NCBI RefSeq assembly: GCF_030053115.1
Contig: NZ_CP125619.1
Location: forward strand, 3,483,501 to 3,547,500
Direction: 5' to 3'
Source of the DNA: Pseudomonas svalbardensis
GTDB taxonomy: Bacteria > Pseudomonadota > Gammaproteobacteria > Pseudomonadales > Pseudomonadaceae
Length of the DNA: 64,000 nucleotides
A program made the translations under genes and the position numbers. A model generated the notes under the pieces. That model did no database searches. It was not told where the DNA came from and worked only from the letters and a program-made list of their open reading frames with translations. Shown here one piece after another: positions 11,105 to 21,885 of the stretch (positions are counted from its first letter, which is position 1; each line of letters starts with the position of its first letter).

Positions 11105-11878
11105 ATGACGACTCTTTCGGGCAAGACTGCACTGGTCACCGGTTCCACCAGCGGCATCGGCCTGGGCATTGCCCTCAGCCTGGCCAAGGCTGGAGCCAAT
11201 CTGATCCTCAACGGTTTCGGTGATGCGTCCAAGGTGATTGCCGAGGTCGAGCAATTCGGTAGCAAGGTCGGCCATCACCCGGCCGATGTCAGCGACCCGG
11301 CGCAGATCGCCGACATGATTGCCTACGCCGAGCGTGAGTTCGGCGGCGTGGACATCCTGGTCAACAACGCCGGTATTCAGCATGTGGCGCAGGTGGAAGA
11401 GTTCCCGGTGGAGCGCTGGGATTCGATCATTGCGATCAACCTGTCGTCGGTATTCCACAGCACCCGTTTGAGCCTGCCAGGCATGCGCGCCAAGGGTTGG
11501 GGACGGATCATCAATATCGCTTCGGTGCATGGCCAGGTCGGGTCGGTGGGCAAGGCGGCTTACGTGGCGGCCAAGCATGGCGTCATCGGTTTGACCAAGG
11601 TGGTAGGGCTGGAAACGGCCACCACCAATGTCACCTGCAACGCCATCTGCCCAGGTTGGGTGCTGACGCCACTGGTGCAGAAGCAGATTGATGACCGCAT
11701 CGCCAAAGGGATCGACCCGCAGCAGGCGCAGCATGATTTGCTGGCCGAGAAGCAGCCTTCGCTGGAGTTTGTGACGCCGCCACAATTGGGCGAACTGGTG
11801 CTGTTTTTGTGCAGTGAGGCCGGTAGCCAGGTGCGTGGCGCGGCGTGGAATATTGATGGTGGGTGGTTGGCGCAGTAA
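11105..11878 (+). CDS. bdhA: D-3-hydroxybutyrate dehydrogenase (SDR family)
   Basis: Oxidises (R)-3-hydroxybutyrate to acetoacetate with NAD+. It is a classical short-chain dehydrogenase of 257 aa: TGSTSGIG cofactor loop (12-19), NNAG, catalytic Ser140 and the Tyr153-x3-Lys157 pair (YVAAK). The segments VHGQVGSVGKAAY and the C-terminal VRGAAWNIDGGWLAQ are typical of bacterial 3-hydroxybutyrate dehydrogenases. Start at the ATG at 11105, whose GAGGT ribosome site overlaps the permease stop; an in-frame start at 11090 lies inside the upstream gene. It feeds acetoacetate to the ligase encoded next. Confidence 0.93.
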   Translation: MTTLSGKTALVTGSTSGIGLGIALSLAKAGANLILNGFGDASKVIAEVEQFGSKVGHHPADVSDPAQIADMIAYAEREFGGVDILVNNAGIQHVAQVEEFPVERWDSIIAINLSSVFHSTRLSLPGMRAKGWGRIINIASVHGQVGSVGKAAYVAAKHGVIGLTKVVGLETATTNVTCNAICPGWVLTPLVQKQIDDRIAKGIDPQQAQHDLLAEKQPSLEFVTPPQLGELVLFLCSEAGSQVRGAAWNIDGGWLAQ

Positions 11879-11959
11879 CCCCCTTGCACTGATAGTTCCT
11901 ACGTCGAGGCGTCGAACCGTCCGCGTGGGAACGATCTGAACAACAAGAAGAGGCAAGCC

Positions 11960-13915
<1,956 letters not shown>

Positions 13916-13931
13916 ACGCCGGGAATCTACT

Positions 13932-14019
13932 GTGGGAGCGAGCCTGCTCGCGAAAGCGGTGTGTCAGTCGACATCAATATTGACTGACCCGGCGCCATCG
14001 CGAGCAGGCTCGCTCCCAC
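13932..14019. repeat. REP inverted pair, copy 2
   Basis: GTGGGAGCGAGCCTGCTCGCGA at 13932-13953 and its inverse at 13998-14019. It lies between the convergent acetoacetyl-CoA synthetase and PilU-like genes, where it may serve as a bidirectional transcript end. Confidence 0.9.
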
Positions 14020-14031
14020 ATTCGATCTTTG

Positions 14032-15141
14032 TCAGTCCATGAGTCCCCATTCGCCCGGCGGCGCATGGGGACCCGGTGACGCTTCGGCGTGCAGCTTCAG
14101 CCGCAAGCGCAAGTTGTTCACCGAATCCGCATGCTTCAACGCTTCCTCCTCATTGATCGCCCCATCGACGACCAACGCGTAAAGCGCTCCGTCGAACGTC
14201 TGCATCCCCAGTTCTACAGACTTCTCCATAATCCCCTTGAGCTCGGATAACTCATTGCGCCGAATCAGGTCGCCGACGGTTGGCGTCCCGAGCATCACTT
14301 CCACCGCCGCCCGTCGCTGACCGTCACGGGTATGCACCAACCGCTGGGAAACGAATGCCTTGAGGTTGTTGCCCAGATCATGAAGCAGCTGCGTCCGGCG
14401 CTCCTCGGGAAAGAAGTTGATGATCCGGTCCAGCGCCTGATGGGCGTTGTGGGCATGCAGGGTGGAGATAACCAGATGACCGGTATCGGCAAACGCCAGC
14501 GCGTGCTCCATCGTCTCGCGGTCACGAATTTCGCCGATCAACACCACGTCCGGTGCCTGGCGCAAGGTATTTTTCAATGCGGCGTGAAAACTGCGGGTAT
14601 CGACGCCGACCTCACGCTGGTTGATGATCGACTTCTTGTGCCGATGGATGTACTCGACCGGGTCTTCAATGGTGATGATGTGGCCACTGCTGTGGCGATT
14701 GCGGTAGTCGATCAATGCTGCCAGCGAGGTTGACTTACCCGAGTCGGTAGCGCCGACGAACAGCATCAATCCTTGTTTGAGCATCACAGTCTCGAGCAGC
14801 ACCGGCGGCAGTTTGAGGTCTTCGAAACGCGGAATGTCGAGCTTGATGTTGCGCGCCACGACTGACACATCGTTGCGTTGTTTAAAGATATTGACCCGAA
14901 AGCGCCCGACACCTGTCAAAGAGATGGCCAGGTTCATCTCCAGCTCCCGATCGAACTCCAGACGCTGTTCGGCGTCCATGATGGACGCGGCAATGGCCGC
15001 GACTTCTCCCGGCTTGAATGGCTGATCGGCCAAGGGTTTGAGCACACCCTCGAACCGTGCGCTGGGTGGCGCACCGGTAGACAGATAAAGATCGGAGCCA
15101 TTCTGGCTGGCCAGGAGCCTTAACAGTGCATCGATTTCCAT
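14032..15141 (-). CDS. pilU: PilT/PilU-family type IV pilus ATPase, closest to PilU
   Basis: A hexameric secretion ATPase of the retraction class, 369 aa, that acts at the inner-membrane base of type IV pili. It shows the N-terminal PAS-like domain (MEIDALLRLLASQNGSDLYL), Walker A GATDSGKS, the Asp box IITIEDPVEYIH, Walker B RQAPDVVLIGEIRD and the His box HLVISTLHAHNAHQALDR. INFFPEERRTQLL and the glutamate-rich insert favour PilU over PilT. The ATG at 15141 is chosen because the upstream 15 residues do not resemble the family. No pilT or other pilus gene is adjacent, so the gene is an orphan here. Confidence 0.85.
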   Translation of the reverse strand: MEIDALLRLLASQNGSDLYLSTGAPPSARFEGVLKPLADQPFKPGEVAAIAASIMDAEQRLEFDRELEMNLAISLTGVGRFRVNIFKQRNDVSVVARNIKLDIPRFEDLKLPPVLLETVMLKQGLMLFVGATDSGKSTSLAALIDYRNRHSSGHIITIEDPVEYIHRHKKSIINQREVGVDTRSFHAALKNTLRQAPDVVLIGEIRDRETMEHALAFADTGHLVISTLHAHNAHQALDRIINFFPEERRTQLLHDLGNNLKAFVSQRLVHTRDGQRRAAVEVMLGTPTVGDLIRRNELSELKGIMEKSVELGMQTFDGALYALVVDGAINEEEALKHADSVNNLRLRLKLHAEASPGPHAPPGEWGLMD

Positions 15142-15261
15142 GGCAAAAAGCACCCGCGAAGCATTCAATGAATAAAAACGACCCAAAACGGGTCATCCAG
15201 CGTCTACTGCGGTACAAGGATAGTTGACGCCGCCACACCGACTTAAGTGCAGGACATCTTG

Positions 15262-17799
15262 ATGAACGCATCACCGACCGGCAGCGATGCCCAGGCCTTG
15301 ATTGCCCGACTGGACTGGAGACGCAGCCCGCTGGGCGCTGCCAGTACCTGGCCGCAAAGCCTGAGAACCGCCGTGGATATCGTGATTCATTCGCCGATGC
15401 CCATGCTGTTGCTGTGGGGGCCGCAGCTCACGCAGATCTACAACGACGGCTTCGCCCTGCTTGCCGGCAGCAAGCATCCACACGCATTCGGACAGCCGAC
15501 ACACCTGATCTGGCCAGAGTTAAAAGACTTTACCGACCCCATTTACAGCGCCGTCCTACAAGGACAGGTACGGACCTACAGTGAACAGCGCTTCACCTTG
15601 CAGCGTAATGGCCATGATTCCGACTTCTGGCTGGACCTGACCTACAGCCCCATCCGCGATGAAAGCGCCCAGGTCGCCGGGATTCTGGTCACCGCCATCG
15701 AAACCAACGAACGCCGACGCATCGCCCTCGAACTCGAACAGCGCTCGGCCGCCAGCCTCAAGGCCCAGCACGAAACCGAGGAGCGCCTGCAACTGGCCCT
15801 CGCGGCCACCGACGCCGTCGGCACCTGGGACTGGGACATAAACGAAGACCGCTTCATTGCCGACACCCACTTCGCCCAGTTACACGGCATCGACCCGCTG
15901 CTCGCCAATCAGTTGCCCATCAGCGCCTACCTTCAGGGGGTGCACCCGGAAGACCGCGCCATGGTCGCCCGCAGCATCAAGCACTCCATCACCCACGGCA
16001 CCGAGTACGCCGAGGAATATCGCCTGCTGCAACCCGACGGTCAGCTGCGCTGGGTGTTTGCCCGGGGTCGTTGCTACAAGGACCACCATGGTCGGCCAAT
16101 CCGCTTCCTCGGCGCCGCCCTGGACCTGACCGAACGTAAGCACACCGAGCAGGCCTTGCGGCAAAGTCAGACCGAGCTGCAACTGATCATCAACGCCATG
16201 CCGATCCTGATCAGCTACGTGGACAGCGAGGAACGCTTTCGCCTGAACAATGCGGCCTACCTCGATTGGTACGGGCTGACGCCTCAGGAGCTCTTTGGCA
16301 AAACCATCCGTGAAGTACTGGGTGAAGAAGCCTATGCCTTGCGCGCCGAATACATCGCCCAGGCGCTGTCCGGCAAGCCTTGTTGTTTCAGCATCCGCAC
16401 CCCACACCGTGACGGCAGCATCCACCATGCCCTGATGAACTACTTGCCGCGCCACGGCGCGGATGGTGCGGTCAATGGTTTCTACATCTTTGTGATTGAC
16501 GAAACCGAGCGCAAACAGACCGAAGAAGCCCTGCGCAATCTCAACGAAACGCTTGAGGAACGAGTCGCCGCCCGCACCCAGCAATTGGCTGAAGCCAACC
16601 AGCGACTGCAGAACGAGATGTTCGAACGCGAGCGCGCCGAAGAGGCGTTGCGGCATGCGCAGAAGATGGAAGCGCTCGGCCAGCTCACCGGCGGCATCGC
16701 CCATGACTTCAACAATATGCTCACCGGGATCATTGGCAGCCTCGATTTGATGCAGCGCTATATCGCCGACGGGCGCGCCGCCGAGGTGGGCCGTTTCACC
16801 GAGGCGGCAGTGTCCTCGGCCAACCGCGCCGCCGCCCTGACCCATCGCCTGCTGGCGTTTTCCCGGCGTCAGTCACTGGACCGCAAGCCGCTGAACGCCA
16901 ATGATCTGATCCATTCCCTGGAAGATCTGCTCAGCCGGACCAAGGGCGACCACATCGAGCTCAAACTGCAATTGGCCGATGACGTCTGGCCGGTCAGCAC
17001 CGACGTCAGCCAGCTGGAAAACGCCCTGCTCAATCTGGTGATCAACGCCCGGGACGCCATGCCCGATGGCGGCGAGTTGCGGATCGAAACCGCCAACGTT
17101 TATCTCGACAGCAGTGACATCAACACCCTGGAACCGGTCAAGGCCGGGGATTATCTGATGATTGCCGTCAGCGACAACGGTACCGGCATGACACCGTCGG
17201 TGCTGGCCAAAGCTTTCGACCCGTTCTTCACCACCAAACCCATCGGCCAGGGCACCGGTCTTGGGCTGTCGATGATCTATGGTTTTGCCCAGCAGTCGGG
17301 CGGTCACGTCAGCCTGTTCAGCTTGCCGGGCCAGGGCACCAGCGTTCGTCTGTACCTGCCGCGGCTGCACGCCGCAGAGCCCGAAAACATCCTGATGCCG
17401 GTCACCAGCGAGGCGCCGGCCGCGATCGCCGGTGAAACCGTGATGTTGGTGGAGGACGACCCGGCGGTGCGCATGCTGGTGCTCGACCTGCTCCACGAGC
17501 TGGGTTACCACGCCCATGAAGCCGAAGACGCGAAGACCGCCCTGCCCCTGCTGGAATCCGACCTGCGGGTCGATTTGCTGGTCACCGATGTCGGGCTGCC
17601 GGGGATGAACGGTCGGCAACTGGCGGAGATTGCGCGCCAGCACCGCCCCGAGCTCAAAGTGCTGTTCATGACCGGTTACGCGGAAAAAGCCGCCGAGCGC
17701 CAGGGCTTCCTGGAGGAAGGCATGGACATGGTGGCCAAGCCCTTTTCCATTGACCTGTTGGCCAACAAGATTCGCGCGATGATCGGTCAACCGGACTGA
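15262..17799 (+). CDS. Hybrid sensor histidine kinase/response regulator with PAS domains
   Basis: Signal-sensing kinase of 845 aa. It has an N-terminal PAS/GAF-like region (about 1-150), a PAS_3-type domain (about 170-290), a third PAS (about 300-420), a coiled coil (about 420-460), a HisKA domain with the phosphorylated His481 in GGIAHDFNN, and an HATPase with NARDAMPDGG and GTGLGLSMIYG. A C-terminal receiver follows, with Asp776 in VTDVGLPGMNG and lysine in MVAKPFS. There is no transmembrane segment, so it senses inside the cell. Start at the ATG at 15262 with AGGA 7 nt upstream; a GTG at 15247 is possible. No separate response regulator or output gene is next to it, so its target is unknown. 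Confidence 0.93.
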   Translation: MNASPTGSDAQALIARLDWRRSPLGAASTWPQSLRTAVDIVIHSPMPMLLLWGPQLTQIYNDGFALLAGSKHPHAFGQPTHLIWPELKDFTDPIYSAVLQGQVRTYSEQRFTLQRNGHDSDFWLDLTYSPIRDESAQVAGILVTAIETNERRRIALELEQRSAASLKAQHETEERLQLALAATDAVGTWDWDINEDRFIADTHFAQLHGIDPLLANQLPISAYLQGVHPEDRAMVARSIKHSITHGTEYAEEYRLLQPDGQLRWVFARGRCYKDHHGRPIRFLGAALDLTERKHTEQALRQSQTELQLIINAMPILISYVDSEERFRLNNAAYLDWYGLTPQELFGKTIREVLGEEAYALRAEYIAQALSGKPCCFSIRTPHRDGSIHHALMNYLPRHGADGAVNGFYIFVIDETERKQTEEALRNLNETLEERVAARTQQLAEANQRLQNEMFERERAEEALRHAQKMEALGQLTGGIAHDFNNMLTGIIGSLDLMQRYIADGRAAEVGRFTEAAVSSANRAAALTHRLLAFSRRQSLDRKPLNANDLIHSLEDLLSRTKGDHIELKLQLADDVWPVSTDVSQLENALLNLVINARDAMPDGGELRIETANVYLDSSDINTLEPVKAGDYLMIAVSDNGTGMTPSVLAKAFDPFFTTKPIGQGTGLGLSMIYGFAQQSGGHVSLFSLPGQGTSVRLYLPRLHAAEPENILMPVTSEAPAAIAGETVMLVEDDPAVRMLVLDLLHELGYHAHEAEDAKTALPLLESDLRVDLLVTDVGLPGMNGRQLAEIARQHRPELKVLFMTGYAEKAAERQGFLEEGMDMVAKPFSIDLLANKIRAMIGQPD

Positions 17800-17864
17800 G
17801 TTAAGGCATAATCGCGCGCCCCCGCTGGCACCAACATAGCCACCACCGTTGCAAGGTACTGCCC

Positions 17865-18140
17865 ATGAAAGCTCAAGCCCGCCATATTCTGGTGAAAACC
17901 TCGGAAGAAGCCGAACAGCTCAAACAACGCATCGCCAAGGGCGAAGCCTTCGATGTGCTGGCCAAGAAGTATTCCACCTGCCCGTCCGGCAAGCGCGGCG
18001 GCGACTTGGGTGAAGTGCGGCCCGGGCAGATGGTTGGAGTTATCGATGCCGTGATTTTCAAAAAACCTTTGCGCGTGGTGCACGGACCGATCAAGAGCAA
18101 GTTCGGCTATCACCTGGTGCAGGTGTTTTACCGGGATTAA
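17865..18140 (+). CDS. Parvulin-type peptidyl-prolyl cis-trans isomerase, second copy
   Basis: A 91-aa single-domain rotamase without signal peptide. ARHILVKT, the STCPSGKRGGDLG loop and KFGYHLVQV are the parvulin landmarks. It is a clear paralogue of the 93-aa protein at 2040-2321, with the same length and the same Cys-Pro-Ser loop but a more basic sequence. It follows the hybrid kinase by 65 bp and ends 11 bp from the convergent kinase gene. Confidence 0.93.
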   Translation: MKAQARHILVKTSEEAEQLKQRIAKGEAFDVLAKKYSTCPSGKRGGDLGEVRPGQMVGVIDAVIFKKPLRVVHGPIKSKFGYHLVQVFYRD

Positions 18141-18151
18141 TGGATCGTGTT

Positions 18152-19087
18152 TCAGGTTCGGGGAATGAGGGCTCCAGGCACCTGAATCACCCGACTCGCC
18201 AATTGATGCCCCGCTTCGGCAGCCTCAACCGGGCTGCCTCCTTTCAGGCGACTGGCTAAATACGCCGCGCTAAATGAATCCCCCGCCGCCGTGGTGTCCA
18301 CCACCCGCTCGACCACCTGCGCCGGCACTTCAAACGACTCTCCATCACAACGAATCAGACACGCCTCGGCGCCACGCTTGAGTACCACTTCAGGCGTGCC
18401 AATCTGCTCGTAAGCGGCAAACGCCGCCTCGCAATCGGAAAAATGAAACAGCGCCTGTTCGTCATCGACAGTCAGCAATGCCAGATCGACATAGGGCAGA
18501 ACGCTGCGATAGGCCGCCCGTGCGTCCTCGATCGACGCCCACAAACGTGGCCGGTAGTTGTTGTCGAACACGATCCGCGCATCCCGCTGCCGGGCTTCGA
18601 CCAGGGTTTCCAGTAACTTCTCCCGACCTTGCACACCCAGTACCGCCAGGGTGATGCCACTGAAATACAGCACATCGTAATCCGGCAGTGCCGCCAGGAT
18701 CGGCGCGGCGGCCGGGGTGGTGAAACAATCGCGGACTGCCGCCTCGTTGCGCCAGTAAAGAAAACGTCGCTCACCGGCAGCGTCAGTCTGGATGCAATAC
18801 AAACCGGGCAATCGGCCGGGCAAGCGCTGGACCATACCGAGCCCGATGTTTTCGTCGGCCCAACTCTGGCACATGGCATCGCTGAAACTGTCGTCGCCTA
18901 GGGCAGTGACGTAATCCACCGTGCCGCCCTCGCCCAACTCCCGGGACAGGTAGACCGCCGTGTTCAAGGTATCGCCACCGAAACTCTGTTGCAGGCTGCC
19001 GTCGGCGCGTTGCTGCAACTCGATCATGCATTCGCCGATCAGGGCAATGCGCGGGGTGTTGGGGCCAAGGGTGCTGATGGTGTTCAT
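18152..19087 (-). CDS. kdgK: 2-keto-3-deoxygluconate kinase (PfkB/ribokinase family)
   Basis: Phosphorylates 2-keto-3-deoxygluconate to KDPG, which enters the Entner-Doudoroff pathway. 311 aa, with the PfkB signatures GGDTLNTAVYLSREL near the N-terminus and DTTAAGDSFSAAYLA near the C-terminus holding the catalytic Asp. The ATG at 19087 is preferred because the core strand (IALIGECMIEL) begins soon after; an in-frame ATG at 19132 would add 15 poorly conserved residues. The specificity call rests on family resemblance and on the adjacent deaminase, whose likely product is KDG. Confidence 0.85.
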   Translation of the reverse strand: MNTISTLGPNTPRIALIGECMIELQQRADGSLQQSFGGDTLNTAVYLSRELGEGGTVDYVTALGDDSFSDAMCQSWADENIGLGMVQRLPGRLPGLYCIQTDAAGERRFLYWRNEAAVRDCFTTPAAAPILAALPDYDVLYFSGITLAVLGVQGREKLLETLVEARQRDARIVFDNNYRPRLWASIEDARAAYRSVLPYVDLALLTVDDEQALFHFSDCEAAFAAYEQIGTPEVVLKRGAEACLIRCDGESFEVPAQVVERVVDTTAAGDSFSAAYLASRLKGGSPVEAAEAGHQLASRVIQVPGALIPRT

Positions 19088-19133
19088 TGTTCTTGGGCTC
19101 TCTGGTGTTTCTGTGTTGTCTGGTAGGGCCATT

Positions 19134-19194
19134 TCGCGAACAGGCTCGCTCCCACAATGGAATGCGTCCCCTGTGGGAGCGAGCCTGCTCGCGA
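19134..19194. repeat. REP inverted pair, copy 3
   Basis: TCGCGAACAGGCTCGCTCCCAC (19134-19155, one base off the consensus) faces GTGGGAGCGAGCCTGCTCGCGA (19173-19194) with only a 17-nt gap, the tightest of the five pairs. It lies between the deaminase and the kinase genes and could lower kinase expression relative to the deaminase. Confidence 0.88.
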
Positions 19195-19217
19195 AGGCCG
19201 CGCTGCGGTCTCAAGCC

Positions 19218-20435
19218 TTAGAAACAGGTTTCCATGGTTTCGATGACGTTCAGTTGCTCATCCACCAGACACCCGATACGCCACTTGTCGAACGTCAGGC
19301 ACGGATGCGAGGTACCAAAGGAAATAATGTCCCCCACCCGCAACTCAACCCCCGGCGCCACGGTCATGAACGCATGCTGGTCCATCACCGCCGTCACCTT
19401 GCAGGCGCTGACGTCATCGCCCATCGCCGGCACTACACCGGCCTTGTAGCGCATCAGCGGCACCGGCAACCCGGCGTCGTAGGCCACGTCGCGTTTACCC
19501 AGGGCGATCACCGCAAAGCCCGGTTCCGGCAACGACTGCACGTGAGCCCAGACTTCCAGCGCCGGGCGCAGGCCTTCGTGCAAGTCGCTGCGGCGGTCGA
19601 GCACGCAGCATTGCGCTTCTTTATAGATGCCATGGTCGTGAGCCACATAGCTACCGGGACGCAGCACACTGAGGAAACGCCCACCGGCGTTCTGCGCTTC
19701 GAAGGACTCGGCGATCAGGTCATACCAGGCCGAACCCGACGCAGTGATGATCGGCTTGGGAATGGCGAACGCGCCGCTGTCCTGCAATTGCACGGCCAGA
19801 CGCACCAAAGAATCAGCGAACGCACGGATGCCGCTCACAGCGTGATCGCCGTGAATCACCCCTTCGTATCCTTCGATCCCGGTCAGCGCCAACGCCGGTT
19901 GCGCCGCGATGGCCTTGGCCAGCGCGACCACTTCGTCTTCCGTGCGGCAACCGCAACGACCACCGACCACGCCGTACTCGATCATCACGTTCAAGCGCAC
20001 ACCGCGCGAGGCGAAATACGCGCCGAGGTCAGCGACGTTGTCCGGGTGATCGACCATGCAATGGAAGTCGAAAGCCGGATCGGCCATCAGATCGGCGATC
20101 AACGCCATGTTCGGCGTACCGACCAATTGGTTGGCCATCAGCACCCGATGCACGCCATGGGAGTAAGCCGCGCGGGTTTGCGTGGCGCTGGCCAGGGTGA
20201 TGCCCCAGGCACCGGCGTCCAGTTGGCGCTGAAACAGCGCTGGGGTCATGCTGGTTTTACCGTGGGGCGCGAGCTCGGCTCCGCTGTTGCTGACAAACGC
20301 CTGCATCCAGCGAATGTTGTGTTCCAGTGCTTCGCGGTGCAGCACCAGCGCCGGCAGGCTGACGTCGCGCACCAGGTTGGCGCCAGTGTGGGCAAAGCCC
20401 TTTTCCACGGCGGCAGTATTTTTGGCAGAAGACAT
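19218..20435 (-). CDS. PLP-dependent D-amino acid deaminase/aldolase family enzyme; probable D-glucosaminate dehydratase (ammonia-lyase)
   Basis: A fold-type III (alanine racemase-like) PLP enzyme of 405 aa in the D-threonine aldolase/D-serine dehydratase family. Lys60 in APHGKTS is the expected Schiff-base lysine. His377 and Cys379 in TSHPCLTF match the divalent-metal ligands of this family. From its neighbours (KDG kinase, IclR regulator, RidA, polar amino acid-type ABC importer) I infer that it deaminates D-glucosaminate to 2-keto-3-deoxygluconate. A P. fluorescens glucosaminate dehydratase of about this size, related to D-threonine aldolases, is known to me from memory. D-serine or D-threonine deamination is the alternative. 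Start at the ATG at 20435, preceded by GAGGAG. Confidence 0.8.
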   Translation of the reverse strand: MSSAKNTAAVEKGFAHTGANLVRDVSLPALVLHREALEHNIRWMQAFVSNSGAELAPHGKTSMTPALFQRQLDAGAWGITLASATQTRAAYSHGVHRVLMANQLVGTPNMALIADLMADPAFDFHCMVDHPDNVADLGAYFASRGVRLNVMIEYGVVGGRCGCRTEDEVVALAKAIAAQPALALTGIEGYEGVIHGDHAVSGIRAFADSLVRLAVQLQDSGAFAIPKPIITASGSAWYDLIAESFEAQNAGGRFLSVLRPGSYVAHDHGIYKEAQCCVLDRRSDLHEGLRPALEVWAHVQSLPEPGFAVIALGKRDVAYDAGLPVPLMRYKAGVVPAMGDDVSACKVTAVMDQHAFMTVAPGVELRVGDIISFGTSHPCLTFDKWRIGCLVDEQLNVIETMETCF

Positions 20436-20474
20436 GGTCGAACTCCTCACATTCGCGGCCGCAGGCAGCCGCTG

Positions 20475-21239
20475 TTATTCACTGATGCGACGGGCCAGGC
20501 TGTTGGCACTGTCGATCAGCACCCGGCGGTAGTCGTTGTAATTGTTCTTGGCATCGGCCCTTGGGGCGACGATGCACAGGGTTGCAATGGCCACACCGTT
20601 CGGGTCTTTGACCGGGGCGGCGAAGCAATGGGTAAAGGTGTCCGCGACGCTATCGAAGGAGAAAAAGCCATCGATAGCGGCCTGACGGATTTCACCGAGA
20701 AACTGTTCAAGCGGCAGGCATTCACCGTTGGGCAGGATGAAGTCGTCGTGATCAATCAGATCGACGATTTCCTGGTCGCTCAAGTGCGCCAGCAGCAGGC
20801 GCCCGGAAGCGGTCCAGGGGATCGGCGCGTTCTCGCCGATGTCCGAGGAAATGCGGAAATGCCGCTCGCCCTCTTTCATCAAGGCCACGGTGTATTTTCG
20901 TCCGTTGAGCAGGCACATCTGCGCGGTTTCGCGGGTCTGGCTGACGATCTCCTGCAAGGCATGATCGGCCTCGCGGGTCAGGTCGAAATGGCGTAAATGC
21001 GCTTGCCCGAGGAAGTACAGCTGACGGCCGAGGTAGACGTGACCGTCCTTGCCCACGGCCTCCAGAATCCGTCGCTCCAGCAGGGAGGCAACCAATTCGT
21101 AGACCGTGGATTTCGGGCTGCCAATGCCGCTGGCAATTTCGTTCGGGCGCAGGGGCTTGCCGACTTCCTTGAGAAAATCGAGGATATCGAACGCCCGGTC
21201 CAGACCGCGAGCCCGGCGCTTGATGGTGTCTTCGGTCAT
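20475..21239 (-). CDS. IclR-family transcriptional regulator
   Basis: 254 aa. An N-terminal winged helix (about 8-70: GLDRAFDILDFL, RPNEIASGIGSPKSTVYELVASL) is followed by the IclR ligand-binding domain (about 85-250), with WTASGRLLLAHLSD and the late DPNGVAIATLCIVAPR. It is expected to bind a sugar acid or its keto product and to control the surrounding deaminase, kinase and transporter genes. It lies 39 bp upstream of the deaminase gene on the same strand, so the two are probably cotranscribed. Start at the ATG at 21239 (MTEDTIKRR); an in-frame ATG at 21257 adds only MNGNTD. Confidence 0.9.
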   Translation of the reverse strand: MTEDTIKRRARGLDRAFDILDFLKEVGKPLRPNEIASGIGSPKSTVYELVASLLERRILEAVGKDGHVYLGRQLYFLGQAHLRHFDLTREADHALQEIVSQTRETAQMCLLNGRKYTVALMKEGERHFRISSDIGENAPIPWTASGRLLLAHLSDQEIVDLIDHDDFILPNGECLPLEQFLGEIRQAAIDGFFSFDSVADTFTHCFAAPVKDPNGVAIATLCIVAPRADAKNNYNDYRRVLIDSANSLARRISE

Positions 21240-21306
21240 GTCTGTGTTCCCATTCAAAGTCGCCGGGATATTAACTGGCCGAGATGGTGGTGTCAGTCAG
21301 ATCCAC

Positions 21307-21440
21307 CCCTCACCCCCCGCCCTCTCCCCAGAGGGGAGAGGGCGCCTGACCGTGTCGATACAGAAGTATGTGTTAAACCCCTTTACCTGCATCGATACAT
21401 ATCAGTCCCCTCTCCCTCCGGGAGAGGGTTAGGGTGAGGG
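21307..21440. repeat. Second repeat family: CCCTCACCC/CCCTCTCCC inverted pair with two hairpins
   Basis: Two palindromic units face each other. Unit one has arms GCCCTCTCCCC (21319-21329) and GGGGAGAGGGC (21333-21343); unit two has arms CCCTCTCCC (21408-21416) and GGGAGAGGG (21420-21428). The flanking CCCTCACCC and GGGTGAGGG are also inverted. It fills most of the gap between ridA and the IclR gene. The family differs from the GTGGGAGCGAGCC repeats and could separate the transporter-ridA transcript from the regulator transcript. Confidence 0.75.
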
Positions 21441-21465
21441 ATGGCCATCAAAACCACCGCAAATC

Positions 21466-21855
21466 TCAGGCCTTTTTCTTGTACGCGATGCAGTCAATCT
21501 CAACCTTGCAATCGACCATCATATTCGCCTGCACACACGCCCGCGCCGGTGCGTGTTCGCTTTTGAAGTACTCGGAAAACACCTTGTTGAAACTCCAGAA
21601 ATCCCGCGGGTCTTCCAGCCACACACCGGTGCGCACCACATCTTCCAGGCCATAACCGGCCTCTTCGAGAATCGCGATCAGGTTCTTCATGGTCTGGTGA
21701 GTCTGTTCGACGATGCCACCCACAATGATTTCGCCATCCAGCGCCGGTACTTGTCCGGACACATGCAGCCAGCCATCGGCTTCAACGGCGCGGGCGAAAG
21801 GACGGGGCTGGCCGCCACCGGCGGTGCTGCCGGTGCCGTAACGAGTAATGCTCAT
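21466..21855 (-). CDS. RidA-family (YjgF/YER057c/UK114) enamine/imine deaminase
   Basis: A 129-aa single-domain protein of the reactive-intermediate deaminase family, which hydrolyses 2-aminoacrylate and other enamine/imine products of PLP enzymes. Family landmarks are ADGWLHVSGQVP, EQTHQTMKNLIAILEEAG, VWLEDPRDFWSFNKVFSEYF and PARACVQA, whose Arg is the substrate-carboxylate ligand. It lies 30 bp after the ABC ATPase gene and upstream of a PLP deaminase, which suits the job of clearing imine intermediates from amino-sugar acid deamination. It has a TCAGGAGAAACACTC leader and an ATG start. Confidence 0.92.
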   Translation of the reverse strand: MSITRYGTGSTAGGGQPRPFARAVEADGWLHVSGQVPALDGEIIVGGIVEQTHQTMKNLIAILEEAGYGLEDVVRTGVWLEDPRDFWSFNKVFSEYFKSEHAPARACVQANMMVDCKVEIDCIAYKKKA

Positions 21856-21885
21856 GAGTGTTTCTCCTGATTGAAAAGTGATAGG

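Noticed and set aside
18960..20996. 678-aa plus-strand frame across the kinase and deaminase genes
   Set aside because: It runs antisense through two well-supported genes and an REP pair; no domain visible.
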